From NCBI GenBank assembly GCA_016169945.1, contig JADLSH010000349.1, positions 496,001 through 560,000 of the forward strand: a stretch of 64,000 nt of DNA, written 5' to 3'. The DNA comes from Trachythela sp. YZ-2020 (taxonomy: Eukaryota > Cnidaria > Anthozoa > Malacalcyonacea > Clavulariidae). How positions within the stretch are numbered: position 1 is the stretch's first letter; every line of letters starts with the position of its first letter. Of the stretch, positions 22,724 to 34,400 are shown piece by piece. The translations under genes and the position numbers were made by a program. The notes below the pieces were generated by a model. It had not been told where the DNA came from and did no database searches. It saw only the letters and a list, made by a program, of their open reading frames with translations.

Positions 22724-25700
22724 TTAAAATGCGACCGACCAGAAAGAGCTAATCATCTCGATAACTGGGCGTTGTTGACCGGTGACCATACCTCTGAGAC
22801 ATATGACAACTGGGACTTCACAAATGACAGGATACAAAGTTCGTTGGGTATTCATTTCTGTAATACTAGTGCAAGCTCTTTTAAGCACGCCTAACATTTT
22901 GTTAGCCTTCGCAACAATACTATTTACATGTAGTTCCCATGAGAGTTTTGTCGTAGTGAATACACCAAGGTCCTTTTCGTGGTCAACACAAGTTAGCTTT
23001 TCAGTCCCATGGGTATATTCGTGGATGACAGGGGCTTTCTTTCGCGTGATGGTGAGGACTTTACACTTAGAGGCATTGAAGAAGATGTTGTTCATACTCC
23101 ATTGATCTAACTTGACCAAAGACCGTTGTAAGCTTTCACAATCGCGAGGCAAGATAACATGTTGGACAAAGTCGAGATACAAGACGTCTGTCTGAGTATT
23201 CCTATCTAGATCTTGTCCGATAGTGTGAAACGCTGACAGGAGTTGGGTGACACACGAACGATTTCTCAGAAAACCGTGTTGAGAAGGACTGATAAGGTGT
23301 TTCAACATGGCCATAAAATCCCCAGTAAATGCACCGTTCAAGGTCAGGTGGTATTCGAGAAGAACAGGAGGTAGTGACTTGATTGGAACTTGGTGGTTGG
23401 AAAACAGACATGTGACATAAGAGTTAACAAGTTCAACTTTCTCGGTAGATGTTTTTACCATGTTGCCGTTGAAAAACAGCTTTATGATAGCTCCAGAACA
23501 GTTTCGGGTTGTCGCGGAAAGAGTCCTTAATCTTAAGCACGTAGTCACAATGTTTCCTTTGAATTAGATGTTTGACATGTTGACTTAATTCACATAGCTT
23601 TCGTTTGCAGTAGTCAGTTTGACTCTTCCTATACTTCATTAGGGTGCATATTTCTTTCTAATATATCTTATCCTTACTTCACCGTCAATCCAAGGGGGAG
23701 AATTTTTGTCCTTAACTTTTTTTAACCGGATAAAATTATGAACGGCATTTAGAAACCACTCTTTCCATAGTGACCAGCACTGGTTAATATTGTCAGATGC
23801 AACAGTTCAAAGGGCTTTCATGTTAAGAAGCTGCAGATCTCATCAAAATTTCCCTATCTATAATCAAAGACAGTACGTGTTACTGACTGAGCACGACGAA
23901 ACATTAGCTGAACTTCTAATTCGATGATGTTATGATCTGTTGGAAAATTTAATTGATCAGATGGCGGTGTTGATACATTCTTGATAATCTCAGGACAGTT
24001 AAAAGGTAGCAAATGAAGGTTGTTACCACCAATGTGCATGGGGCCAGAGATAAATTGTTGCAGGAAATTATTAGCAACCAAGTCACAAAATGAGTCTTCA
24101 AGTTGTCCTCCATTAGTTGCAGGAGTTGGTTGATGATAAACGTTAATGATAAACGAGCTGGAAATTGGCAAATCAAATTTTTGGAAGTTCGTCGATGACA
24201 TGACTGCCTCTGAAGTTGTACCTAAAGGCAAAGCAAGTAACATCCAAACGATTCCCGCTAATGTGTCGAGATGGTCTATTGCCAACCATCTACAGCTTAA
24301 CAACGAGAAATGTAAAGAAATTCAAATATCATTCGTTAGGAATCAGCAACAATTTTAGCCAATTATTATTCATCACATAGCACTTGAAGTCGTTGACAAT
24401 GCCAAGCTGCTGGGACTGACGATAAGCAATAATTTAACTTGGAATGCACACGTGGACGAAGTGTTGAAAAAAGCATCGAAGAGAGTATATTTCCTTGTAC
24501 AGCCTGAGTGCCCCAATTGGACTTAGTGTTATTCTATACAACATGTATTAAATCGGTTATGGATTATGCCATCCCAGTGTTCTACCACTCCTTACCTCAG
24601 TATCTAAAAGACGAACTTGAACGTATCCAAAAGAGACCAATGGCTATTATCTACGCTGACTTAACCTACACACTTGCCTTAAGTACTTTAAACTATAAAG
24701 TGCTTGCTGATCACCACAAAGATTTGTGCCACAAATTATTTAAGACAATTTTATTAAATCCGTCACACAAACTTTATGGCCTGTTACCACCACGATATCA
24801 GGCCAAGTACAATCTTAGACATGAAAGAACATTTGTTCTTCCTCGCATGCGTACAGACCGTGTAAACAAATCTTATATATTTAAGATGTGTAGTATATAT
24901 AATTAGTTACTTATTTATAAATTAGATGTATATATGTATATTTTACCTTATTCTAGCTAAAGACATTGTAAAATACGTAATTCAGTCCTTTGACAGCGAT
25001 GTATTCCATTAAATAATCTATCTATCTTGATCGAGAGACCAATCAAAGGCTGGAAAGTAGGATTACTTTGAAATGATGAATTCAGATGTTGTATTACATC
25101 AAGACAGGAGGGTGATAGAAGTTATACAGAGAGCTGTTCTGTTGCTTTCTGTGACAAGTTCGACTACAACAAGTTCCACATTTTCTCTTTCGAGATCTAC
25201 TCGACGAGTAGCTTGTAAGCTACTTTTTACTGCAACAAGCATGCCACCACCAATCTTTCCCACTCAGTCATGATGGAAGATAGAATATCCAGGTAGCAAT
25301 TCACTACTAAGAACAGTTTCGTTAAGCCATGTTTCACAGATACAGATAATGTCATATGTTTCACTACAGACCAGCTGTTGTAGCAAAGTAATTTTACATA
25401 CTCTAGACGAAGAATCGTTATCCGAGGGAATGAAGGCTTTTAAACTTCTTGCGTTAAGGTAGAGAGTGTTTAGTCTGTTCGATTTTAATTCAGATATCAG
25501 ATTTGAATAAGCTACGGTCGGTCCTGGATTGATGGCAACATCACAAGCAAGTACAATACATAGGAAGAGCTGTGAATAATTATTCTTGAGGTTAAACTGC
25601 AGCCCATAACGATGGTAATTCTTCAACAGAAAGTTATACTTTCGAAGAACATGGTTGCGCATTGATGTCCAAAGCAAACACAGTCTTCAAATATTGATAT

Positions 25701-25880
25701 AAGTTCCGAGCTGATGGAGAGGTTTGAAAAATTTGTTTTTCCCTCGTAACGTATAATTTCAGCTTTAGATCTTTTGGATAACAAGACGATTGTTGTGCAA
25801 ATTAAAATCCACAAGAAACCAGAATACAAAGAACAGCCAGAAGTTTTACATTGTTCAAATTGATTGTAATCCAATTTACG
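22724..25880 (-). pseudogene. CR1-like LINE (endonuclease + RT), interrupted and internally deleted
   Basis: Reading the minus strand: a hydrophobic N-terminal stretch (25874-25750), CDVAINPGPT, LNTLYLNARSLKAF and YDIICICETWLNETVLSSEL (APE endonuclease motifs, 25264-25620), then after an insertion NNFLQQFISGPMHIGGNNL and FPTDHNIIELEVQL. The linker follows (KDSFRDNPKLFWSYHKAV), then RT motifs SPSQHGFLRNRSCVTQLL, NTQTDVLYLDF and, with the active-site region deleted, SMNNIFFNASKCKVLTITRK, DHEKDLGVFTTTKLSWELH. The element encoded target-primed retrotransposition. The YADD box is missing, so it is dead. LINE sequence on the opposite strand (24140-25030) splits its endonuclease. Confidence 0.85.
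24140..25030 (+). pseudogene. Second LINE, 5'-truncated, inserted in the first
   Basis: The + strand starts at the RT active site (WKFVDDMTASEVVPKG), then SIANHLQLNNEKCKEIQI, AKLLGLTISNNLTWNAHVDE, and after a frameshift LVLFYTTCIKSVMDYAIPVF, ELERIQKRPMAIIYADL, HDKLYGLLPP-type text (SHKLYGLLPPRYQAKYNLR) and a stop at 24904-24906. The 3' end has a TCTATCTATC microsatellite tail (about 25017-25026), typical of CR1-type LINEs. Truncation at the RT box is ordinary 5' truncation. It lies inside the oppositely oriented LINE, so it is the younger insertion. Confidence 0.85.
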
Positions 25881-26189
25881 AACGAAAATAACAGAAATTC
25901 ATTAGCTGGTCAAACAGTGTCAGCACACAATCACGCACACGCTGGCGAATGTCAACGAGAATTCTTTTTATTTCAATTGAAAAGACCAAATCCACGTTAA
26001 TTTGTTACTTTTTCATCAAATATAAAAACAAAAACTGTTCGCAATGTTCTTAGTGTGCATGTGCCAGCGCCAAGTGCGGCATAGGCCATGTTTTGATAAT
26101 ACAGCAAATCAAATCGAAAACATGGTGTGAAAGTGACCCAAGTTCTGTTTGTAATATCGAGAAATAGTGAAAGAAAGTATGCCTTAAAA

Positions 26190-27137
26190 TCAGGTGTTTT
26201 AAAATGAAAAGGCCTACTAACTCACAAACTTCCGTGCTGTCGAAACTGCCCATGCTAACGTCAAACAAACTCTTGCTATCTTTTTTTATCCATGAAATTC
26301 CGATATTGAAAGAGAGAGATTTTCTAGCGTGTTTTATTATTGAAATATCGTTTTCAGGTATAGTAGCCAAATTTGAAGCCCAAGGTAAAGCTTGGTCCAA
26401 TAGTTTTTCAGAAATAGATGGGTAGAAATTGACAATGTCAAACGAAATAAAACTGTGTCTGTCCTTATCTTTTATATTGCCAAAGCACTGAATAACTTGT
26501 TTTGTATTCCTCCATTGATTTTGTATTCCTCCATTGATATTCTCAAATTAGAATTTATTTTGTCCAAAATAACTTTGCTTATTTTTCCGGATTCGCTTTT
26601 AGCGGGATGAATTAATCGGCATTTTGGATTGTTTTCGAAATTTTCTTTGTGATCTTTTAAAGATATAAATGCTTTGCGTTTTTTCATTTTTTCAATTCTG
26701 TCGCCGATTCCTAAATTGTTCGAAATGTTTTTTAGTTCTGAATCAATTTCATCTATAGTGTCCTCAGATCCATGCTTATATGTTTTTTGTGATGTCATGT
26801 AAGAGCTTGTTGTATGTGTCGAGCGAGGTTTCATAAATATTCCTAGTTTTGTCTGCAAAAATGAAAATGTTGGGAGATGAATTGATTTTCTTTAGATCGT
26901 TAGTCAAAGATTTCTGAATTGGTTCCTATATGGCTGAAATTGTAAATTTTCGATTAGTTTTATAAGGTCGTCTTCGAAAGGTTTCATTCCCGGAATAGAA
27001 GCAAGGCAGAAATGGTTGTTTTGGTTTTCACATTTTTTGTTTTTAAGAAAGAAATTAGCTTTCCATCTCATACGTTTTATATGTTTGCCGCATTTCGAAG
27101 TTAAATAGCAATGAATAACGTAAACAAGATTGCACAA
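26190..27137 (-). pseudogene. Penelope-like reverse transcriptase, broken
   Basis: The minus strand gives an N-terminal part (WKANFFLKNKKCENQNNHF, DDLIKLIENLQFQPYRNQF), then SSYMTSQKTYKHGSEDTID, RKAFISLKDHKENFENNP, CRLIHPAKSESGKISKVIL and finally ASNLATIPENDISIIKHARK, SLFDVSMGSFDSTEVCELVG. These are the RT fingers and palm region of Penelope-like elements up to about motif A/B. Homology stops near 26196, before the catalytic YxDD, so the element is 3'-truncated. The 5' terminal repeat with its hammerhead ribozyme (27244-27297) lies just upstream. The copy at 43446-44500 breaks at the same place. Confidence 0.8.
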
Positions 27138-27243
27138 CCGATATACAGGTGCAAATATATGTGCAGGTTTAGGTCTACAAAACGCAAAGAGTGCTCGACA
27201 ACATATAGTTAGAGCAAATTATAGATTTTCGCTTACCTCAAAA

Positions 27244-27297
27244 CTTGTCTGCAACAGGCTGTTTCATCTGTGAAAGAATCATCAGGCAGTTTACAAG
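27244..27297 (-). ncRNA. Hammerhead ribozyme, type I, in Penelope-like 5' terminal repeat
   Basis: Minus strand: CTTGT and CTGC pair with GCAG and ACAAG. The core CTGATGA, a hairpin (TCT/AGA, loop TTCAC), GAAA and stem III ACA/TGT with GCC loop are all intact. It differs from the 3808-3861 copy by one base in the stem II loop. It lies upstream of the RT fragment, as expected for the leading terminal repeat. A GTAAGC splice-donor-like site follows directly. Confidence 0.75.
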
Positions 27298-27592
27298 TAT
27301 CGAAAATATCGAAAGTATCATTTTCATTTTCAATATCATTTTCATGCACACATACAAAAAAATTCCTTTTAATGAACATTTAAAGATCACTAAACACTTA
27401 TCGCTATTTTAAATATACTGTGGTCTATACGTTGGCGTCAGGTTTAGTGCAGATAAGATAATATTTCCGCATATAATTTTTAATTTTATTAGCTTTGCCA
27501 TTATCAACACTATACATACAATACAAAAACACATGCATATAGACATCTATAAAACGTCATACACATCTGGCAGGATATCTGCAACAGCTTAA

Positions 27593-30500
27593 CCCTATTT
27601 GTACCGGGGGCGCGCTGATTGAGCGCACCCCTACATATCATTGCCCGCCACCGCCTAAGAAGTTCAGCTATGCGGCTGTTGTTCAATGACTTTTAATATT
27701 TTTGTATTTTGGTTATAACCACAAAAATGTTTTTTGCGAAAACAATTATATGTTATTGTTTGGCGACATCTGTCGGAAAAGGTGTTGGTTGCCTATAATA
27801 GTCAAATATTATCATTCGGATAAGGGACTACTTTTAATGTTGAAATGGGGCAATTTAGTACTTGTGCAATATACCATGATAAAAACAATAAAATTAACTA
27901 TTTTAGATAATATATCATCATACAATATATTATTATTGTAAATATAATAATATATCATAATAAAAATATAATATATAGCTTTGATAAAGTCAAAGTTGTA
28001 TTCAGTCTAGTTTATGCAAGATTGTTATTATATTTTGGATAATTTACAAAATATAGCAAATTATATGCTAATTCTGTATTATGTTATACCTTGTGTGATC
28101 ATCCCTGCCTCTTGGAGACTCCAATTTGTTTCCTTGTAAGTATATAACTGTTGATGCACAACTATGCCATCAATTATGTACAAATAAACGTCGCAAATGA
28201 ACGAAATTATCAAATTGAAAACACTGATTTATGGAAGACAAATTGATACCTGAGCAAACGATAACATAAAGCATTGGTCAGTGGTAATACTGACTGCACA
28301 CTATGCAATACTTTGTCTAACACATAATATAGTTTTCTGCTAAATATTATTGTTGGTTTCAAGTTTTGTTTCAATTTGTAAGTGTGATAAGAGATATCTA
28401 ATGCCTCCAAAAAGAGCTAGAATTTCAAGGGAATCTGCTATTGAGAATATCCTAAGGTTTGTTGAAGCTGATGATGATGTCAGTGATGATGACTTGAATG
28501 ATGATGAGAATGATTTGGATGAAATAAATGGGGAGACCAGTACTGTGAATTTGTTTCAATTTACAGTTGTACAATGCAGAATCACAACGTTTTGATATTG
28601 TCAATGTTTATTTACAGATGAGGAAACAGTGGACAGCTTGGAAGAGGACAGTGAAAATGATGTGGAAATCAATGATGAAATTGATGAAGCACCTGGACCT
28701 GATGAGGACATCAGGGCTGAGCGGCTGCAACGGCGACAACTAACAAAGAACCGTTTAGTGAATAGCATCGATGCAGCTGTAAATATTGATAACTATAATC
28801 AATATGAAATTCCAGCAGAGCTGAAATCTATCCAAAGTGTTGTGAAGGTAGACAACAAACCAGAGCATAACATTGTTCGTACATTCCAAAATCATCCGCC
28901 ATCTGTAAACGTTGGTCGTAACAATCGGGCAAATGTCATAACTGGACCACAAGGGACTCTACAAAAGGCAAGAATTACACCAACTCCACGCACTGCATTT
29001 GAGCTATTTTTCACGGATGCTATGATGACAAAGATTGTGTTGCTTACAAACAGAAAAATTCAAGCCTTGCTTTCCAAACTACCAGAGAACTTCATTGCTG
29101 AAAACAGTAAATACTGCTACATGAAAGAAACCAACATTGAAGAATTATTTGCTTTCATTGGTTTGTATATTTATAGAGGACTGTACAAATTGAATACTTT
29201 GTCTGTGGATAAATTATTCTCAAACAAATACGGCCCACCTATATTCAGCGCAACGATGTCAAGAAATCGGTTTACATTTATTCGGGCAAATATTTGCTTT
29301 GATGATGCAAGCACAAGAGACGAGCGATGGAAACAAGACCGCTTTGCTGCTATGCGGGATATTTTTGAATTGTTCAATTTTGAATGTATGTCATGCCTGG
29401 TACCCGGAGATTATCTTTCATTAGATGAGACCCTCTACTCCATGAGGAATCAAATCTCCTTCAAGCAGTACAACCCTAATAAACCAGCTAAGTATGGTTT
29501 ATTGTTCAAAGCCATCAATGCTGCTAGGTATCCGTACACATTCATTGCGTCTCCCTACTGTGGTAAGCCGAAAGAGGATGGTGGCGAGTATTATGTACAA
29601 GGTACAGAAGCAATTGTCAAATATATGATTGACACATTATTGGCTAATTCAATACCATTGGCAGGAAGGAAAATATCTTTCGACCGATTGTACACCTCCC
29701 TATCAATTGCGCTCTGGTTGTATGAGAAGCACATAACCTGCCTTGGGACGATACAAATCAACCGCAAAGGTGTTCCAGCTGAAATTAAGGATTTCAAAGC
29801 CAGGGAGGACTTATCTACAGAAGTCTATTGGCAGAAAGATGGTCCACTATCATTAGCATCTTATGTTGTCAAAACCGCAAGTGGAAAGAAAAATGTGCTA
29901 ATGCTATCAACTCTGAAGCAAATACTGGGTACAACTAAAGACGACAAGTGTGAGAAATTGGCATTGTACAAATTGTATGATTTTACCAAAGGTGGCACTG
30001 ATATTGTCGACCAAAGGATGGCATTTCACACATCTAAAGCCAAGTCAAGGAAATGGACCATGGTGGTATTTTCCTACATGCTGGACACTGCCTGCGTAAA
30101 CTCATCCACTATATTTGCTTTGAATAGGAATGTGTGTCCTCTGAAGCAAAAATCATTTGAGTATGGATTTGACTTGGTTATGGAATTGGTCAAACCTCAC
30201 ATTGCACAAAGAAGCCAAACCAGTTTGTCGGCAGTCATAAAGAACAAGATTACACTGATAATGGGGCCAATTGCCAAGAATGATCAAATGGTCGTGGACA
30301 ATGGGCCTGCATTTGGGGAAGGCAGAAGAAGGTGTACCCTATGTCAACAGGCTGCTGCAGGGGAAGGCTATTCTGAGAAGAAGAAGAGCATAAAGTGTGT
30401 GAAGTCGCTCTGCCAGGCATGCGGTAATCCTTCTTGTCAGGACCACATACATTGTACAAAAATGTCTGAAATGTGGCCAGAAATAGACGGTGAACAATAT

Positions 30501-30869
30501 TGCTGTACAGGTATTTTGTGAGGGTTTTCCAGATATTCTTATTGTAAATAGTCTGCCATATCAATTAAACATTCAGAAAGACATCAGGTACCAAATGTTT
30601 TTGCCTTTTCATGCACCATTTTAAAATTATAGCATAAAAACAGTAATATTTGCATATTTTTTATGGCGGCCATTTTGGAATAATCGGCAGGTGGCCATTT
30701 TTGACCCAAAGTGGTGCAAAAGTGGGTTTTTTTTGGAAAACAAGGATAAAATTTAGTTAAAAAATTAAAATGGACATCAAGACCAATAACCGCAAGAATT
30801 TGTATGGGGTGCGCCTAACCAGCGCCCCCCCCGGTATCTTGGCTACTAAAAAAACCCGGTACAAATAGG
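27593..30869 (+). mobile_element. piggyBac-like transposon with terminal inverted repeats
   Basis: The left end is TTAA (27589-27592) followed by CCCTATTTGTACCGGG; the right end carries the inverse, CCCGGTACAAATAGG (30855-30869). A second shared block, CCGGGGG..GCGC, then GCGCACCCC, lies inside both ends (about 27606-27633 and 30807-30834), displaced on the right by an extra ~25 bp. The right flank reads AACACA where GTTAA is expected, so the right target site has mutated or the end is slightly damaged. The transposase gene inside is uninterrupted. The right end abuts the 3' end of a LINE fragment. Confidence 0.85.
28401..30521 (+). CDS. piggyBac-like (PGBD) transposase, two exons, uninterrupted
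   Basis: Exon 1 is 28401-28539 (MPPKRARISRESAIENIL, then an Asp-rich acidic tail). The intron is 28540-28617 (78 bp, GTACTG...TTTACAG, phase 1). Exon 2 is 28618-30521. The joined frame has 680 codons and no stop. The DDE_Tnp_1_7 core has Asp at 29424 (SLDETLYS), 29682 (SFDRLYTS) and 30000 (GGTDIVDQ), the three catalytic positions of piggyBac. The C-terminus is a cross-brace Cys/His finger (CTLCQQ, CVKSLCQACG, CQDHIHC, about 30331-30470) that binds the terminal repeats in this family. An ATTAAA signal lies at 30564. The splice choice is my inference from phase and consensus. Active transposition is possible but untested. Confidence 0.85.
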
Positions 30870-30899
30870 AACACAAATCTACACACGACACACAACAAT

Positions 30900-31690
30900 G
30901 AACTAAAAACAGCACAATATAGGTTTAGTAAGATCTCGAGCTACATTACATTTAACACACACAGATTTCCATGTTCTCGGCTCGTCCACGTTGAAAACGT
31001 ATTCAAGCGCCATTTTATAATGAGCGTATAGACACCTCCTAAATTCGTTCATTTCAATGTCCTTACATCTTAAATGTTGTGGCAGCTCGTTCCAAACTCT
31101 GGTTGTCCGTAGAAGAAACGACTTCTGGTAGGTGGAGGTTTTACATTTTGGAACAATGAAGTTCAGGGAGTTTGGAGTTGCTGATCTGGTTGGTCGATTT
31201 GAACATTGAGGTATTGGTAGAATGTCACTATTTAGGTTCACTATGTCATGGTTTGATTTGAAGAATAACATTAGGTCTAGAAATTCATGCCAGTAACACA
31301 ATGGTAGAAGGTTAAGTGAGAGGAGCCGATGTTTATAGGTGATATCGCATAAGAATGGGAGATCCATTATATATTTGGACGTGTGTCTTTGGACACGTTC
31401 TGTGCGTTTGATAAGTTCGACTGACTGTGGGGCCCAGACTTGCGAGGAGTACGCGAAGCGGGAACGGACTAGAGACAGGTATAGGGTGTGGCGGATAGAG
31501 GGATTCTTGATCTTTATTGTACATCGTCGTATAAATCCGAGCGATTTACTAGCTTTGGCGCACTGGGAGAGGACTTGTTTGGACCAGGTAAGGTTGGAAG
31601 AGGTCCAAACGCCGAGATCATGTTCGCTGTCCGTGCTTTCCAGGATGTTATTTTGAAGTTTGCATGGATCTTGTCAATTTGTCAGCTAAC
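30900..31690 (-). pseudogene. LINE reverse transcriptase, C-terminal fragment
   Basis: Minus strand, near 31690: DLGVWTSSNLTWSKQVLSQC, RSRFAYSSQVWAPQSVELI (frameshifted), then from 31367 an open frame of 154 codons: LPFLCDITYKHRLLSLNLLP, LDLMLFFKSNHDIVNL, TRVWNELPQHLRCKDIEM, ending at 30903. This is the thumb and C-terminal tail of a CR1/jockey-type RT. The 3' end lies next to the right end of the piggyBac element. 5'-truncated, with one or more frameshifts. Confidence 0.8.
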
Positions 31691-31741
31691 ATGTTAATTG
31701 CTTTGCATGCTTTGTAAATAGGATTAATTTTCTGCTAGTCA

Positions 31742-32400
31742 TTAGGCCAATTTATCTGATGAGTGCCACATCTTGTGGTACGAAACTAAATAGTAATAAA
31801 GATGCCTAGTAAAATTTGTTGAGTAGTTGAATCTTAATATAATTATGCTCTGGTTTTCTGTCATTCCTTCAACAACTTTCATCAAGGAATCCTCCACCCT
31901 TGACACTATATTTCCTCCAGAGGTGGATGGGGAAGGTGTTCCCAAAGATGAACTTTCATTAAAAGTTTGATTTGTTGAAATGAGCGATTACCTCCTTGTT
32001 ATCAACAGCATTTGTGAATTCGCTCATCTTAAAATGAAAAAGAAAATATATCTCTACACATGTTACAAGAATGGCTTTACTGAAATCACTAAAATTGACA
32101 ATATCTTTCTCTTACTTCATCTTTTAAGTACATGCATGCCTTTCTTTCTTTGCTGTCATGCTTTGATGAATTGCCAAATGTCGCCTTGGCTATGCGTAAG
32201 CATTCTGCAAGGAATGCACTTCCCTCACTAGTATGCAACCATTGGCCAATTTGTATGACGTTGCCAACTGTGCTTGAGACACATGATATAATTTCTAGGA
32301 ACCGTTGGTTCCACAAAGTCGATTCCCTCGCATCATTGACTCTTGTACCCCTACTTAACTTGGAAGCCTCATATAAATTACATATCCAAGAAAATTTCAA
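31742..32400 (-). other. Exon-like minus-strand frames, unrecognised
   Basis: Two open stretches: 32089-32400 (RESTLWNQRFLEIISCVS, GNVIQIGQWLHTSEGSAF, RIAKATFGNSSKHDSKERK) and 31742-31960 (SSLGTPSPSTSGGNIVSRVE, DSLMKVVEGMTENQ). The composition is clearly coding-like, with amphipathic helices and a Ser/Pro linker, but no domain is recognised. They may be two exons of one gene or a transposon accessory protein. Confidence 0.3.
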
Positions 32401-32664
32401 AAAGTGTTGGAATTATCTCTAAATTACGGCATTATGTAGATTTACCTACACTAAAACAAGTTTATTATTCTCTTGTTTATCCATATTTACAATATGGTAT
32501 TAGTGTCTGGAGTAACACCTACAAAACACGATTGTCTCATTTAAACACATTGAATAACAAAGCTATTAGAGTAAGGACTTTTTCACATTTTCAAACTCAT
32601 GCTCCTCTCTCCTCCACTCTTTAGGAACCTTCATATCCTACAATTATCAGACAATTATTGTGAG
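32350..32664 (+). pseudogene. LINE RT C-terminal fragment, left part (split by insertion)
   Basis: The + strand reads LTWKPHINYISKKISKSVG, LPTLKQVYYSLVYPYLQYG and LNTLNNKAIRVRTFSHFQ, then after a frameshift LFRNLHILQLSDNYC. The LINE text stops at 32667 where repeat A1 of a tyrosine-recombinase element begins, and resumes at 35461. Confidence 0.85.
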
Positions 32665-32779
32665 AATATAAGTGAGAATCGCATGAGCTCATTTAAGTTT
32701 GGTCCCAACGCTGCAGCCAGAACACCTCTCCTACCTGCTTTAGACTCTGACTACCGTACGGAACAAGAACACAAATGAA

Positions 32780-34190
32780 ATGTCAACATTGTCGCAGGCG
32801 GAGGTACAACGTCCAACAACTTCACCTGCAGCTGTTGATTCAGCTCACCGTCTGGTTTTGAACCCAGCAGATCAAGATATTCCCACTGGTTCACAAGCGA
32901 ATGCTGATGTTCCTGCCGTTGTCGTGCCTGTAGAACCTGTTCAAGACAAACTCGAGGTAGTATTTCTTGTTTGATTTTTGGCACTGTACATTTCTCTGTG
33001 CTGTTTCTGCTATACTGTACAGATTGATTTGCCGTTTTAGTTTGAGGCGTCGTTGGGTTATTTTCTCTGCCCACGTATTATGCTTGTGCTGCTCACTCGT
33101 GCGATTTTAATAGCCCCTTGCATTTGGTTTTGTTAGCAGATTGCCCTGTTGTGTGTATTTGACTAATTGGAGATTACTAACAGAGTTGGCAGGTTAACAG
33201 ACTCCTGTTTGCCTATTTGAGAATTCACAAAGTTAACACGTTAACAGAGAGTGCTCTGTTTTGGTTTGAGACCAATAGACTTAACAGGTTTACAGAGTGT
33301 CCTGTTTGTGTAATTAGATTTACAGAGTTGACAGGTTAACAGAGGGTCCTGTTTGTGAGTGTTCGTTTGTGATGCATGACTCCCTTTGACGGCATTTAAT
33401 GTAATGACCTCTAATGCCTAATGAGCTGAATCTTGTTTGAATCCTTAGACCATGCATATGGAATAGGGTTGTGACTTGAATATGCAATCTTTATACTTAT
33501 TTGTAACGCAGTTAACAGGCAGATCCTGTTCAGTGTTTTATATAGCTATTTGGTCTTTAATCCCACTGTTGCTGCCACATTGTTTGATCTTCTGTGTGCA
33601 TGTTAGATCGGCCGTTTTGAATATATTTAAAAAAATTAGTTGTTGTTGCTACACATGGTTAATTGGCCGTTGCATGTTTCGCTACACTGTTAATTTATAT
33701 ATGTATAGTTATACAAACTACCCTCTTTTAGAATGATGATATTGACGCCCTTAAAACTAGAATTCTCGTCCTAGAAGAGCAGAATAAAGTCTCTGTGGCT
33801 TCCGTTGTCGGTCGCATTAATGCTCTGGTTCTGCAAGATGATGCTGATTTTGATAAATACCATGGTTCATTGTGCTCAGGATACCAAGCATAAAAAGGCT
33901 CCATATTATGCCACTGCTCTTCATGAGATTCGATCGCCGGCAAAATAGTTTAAAGCTTACTTAAAAACCAGCAAAACAGTTTAAGCTTACTTCATGGCAT
34001 TATTTGCCGACAGTGATTATGCCAAGGTTATTGAGTCGCTGACGAAAGTTGAGAAGTCGTTTGCATAACTTCCCAACAACGGCAGGGTCCGCGAAACAAT
34101 AATTGCCACCAATGTGGTCAGCCGGGACACTTTGCTAATAGATGTCGAGTTAATCCATATAAGCTCCCACCGCGCAATGATTGTAATGGT
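32780..34190 (+). pseudogene. Gag-like protein with CCHC zinc knuckle, possible intron
   Basis: Exon 1 (32780-32956) begins MSTLSQAEVQRPTTSPAAV and ends ...PVQDKLE at a GTAGTA donor. A phase-0 acceptor at 33731 leads to NDDIDALKTRILVLEEQNK, a coiled coil. After several stops the text gives LFADSDYAKVIESLTKVEK and a retroviral-type zinc knuckle, CHQCGQPGHFANRC (34104-34145). The putative 775-bp intron holds a degenerate ~55-bp repeat (ACAGGTTAACAGAG, 33180-33370). The knuckle suggests RNA packaging. The 33890-34080 region has nonsense codons, so this copy is not functional. Confidence 0.6.
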
Positions 34191-34400
34191 CCTAGACTGC
34201 TTTTTCCTTTCCCTCCTAAGTATTAAAAGTCCTAAGTATTGGACTCTTCGCTTTATGATTTTGAATTTGACTTTAAAGCTAATTGGTTTGTTAATTATGC
34301 GATTTAAATGTGTGTGTATTACGTTTATTGTGTCTGAATTAATTTTTTTTCCAAAAATTCTTGTTTGTGTTTTTATTTTGTTTTCTCCAATTCTCTACAT

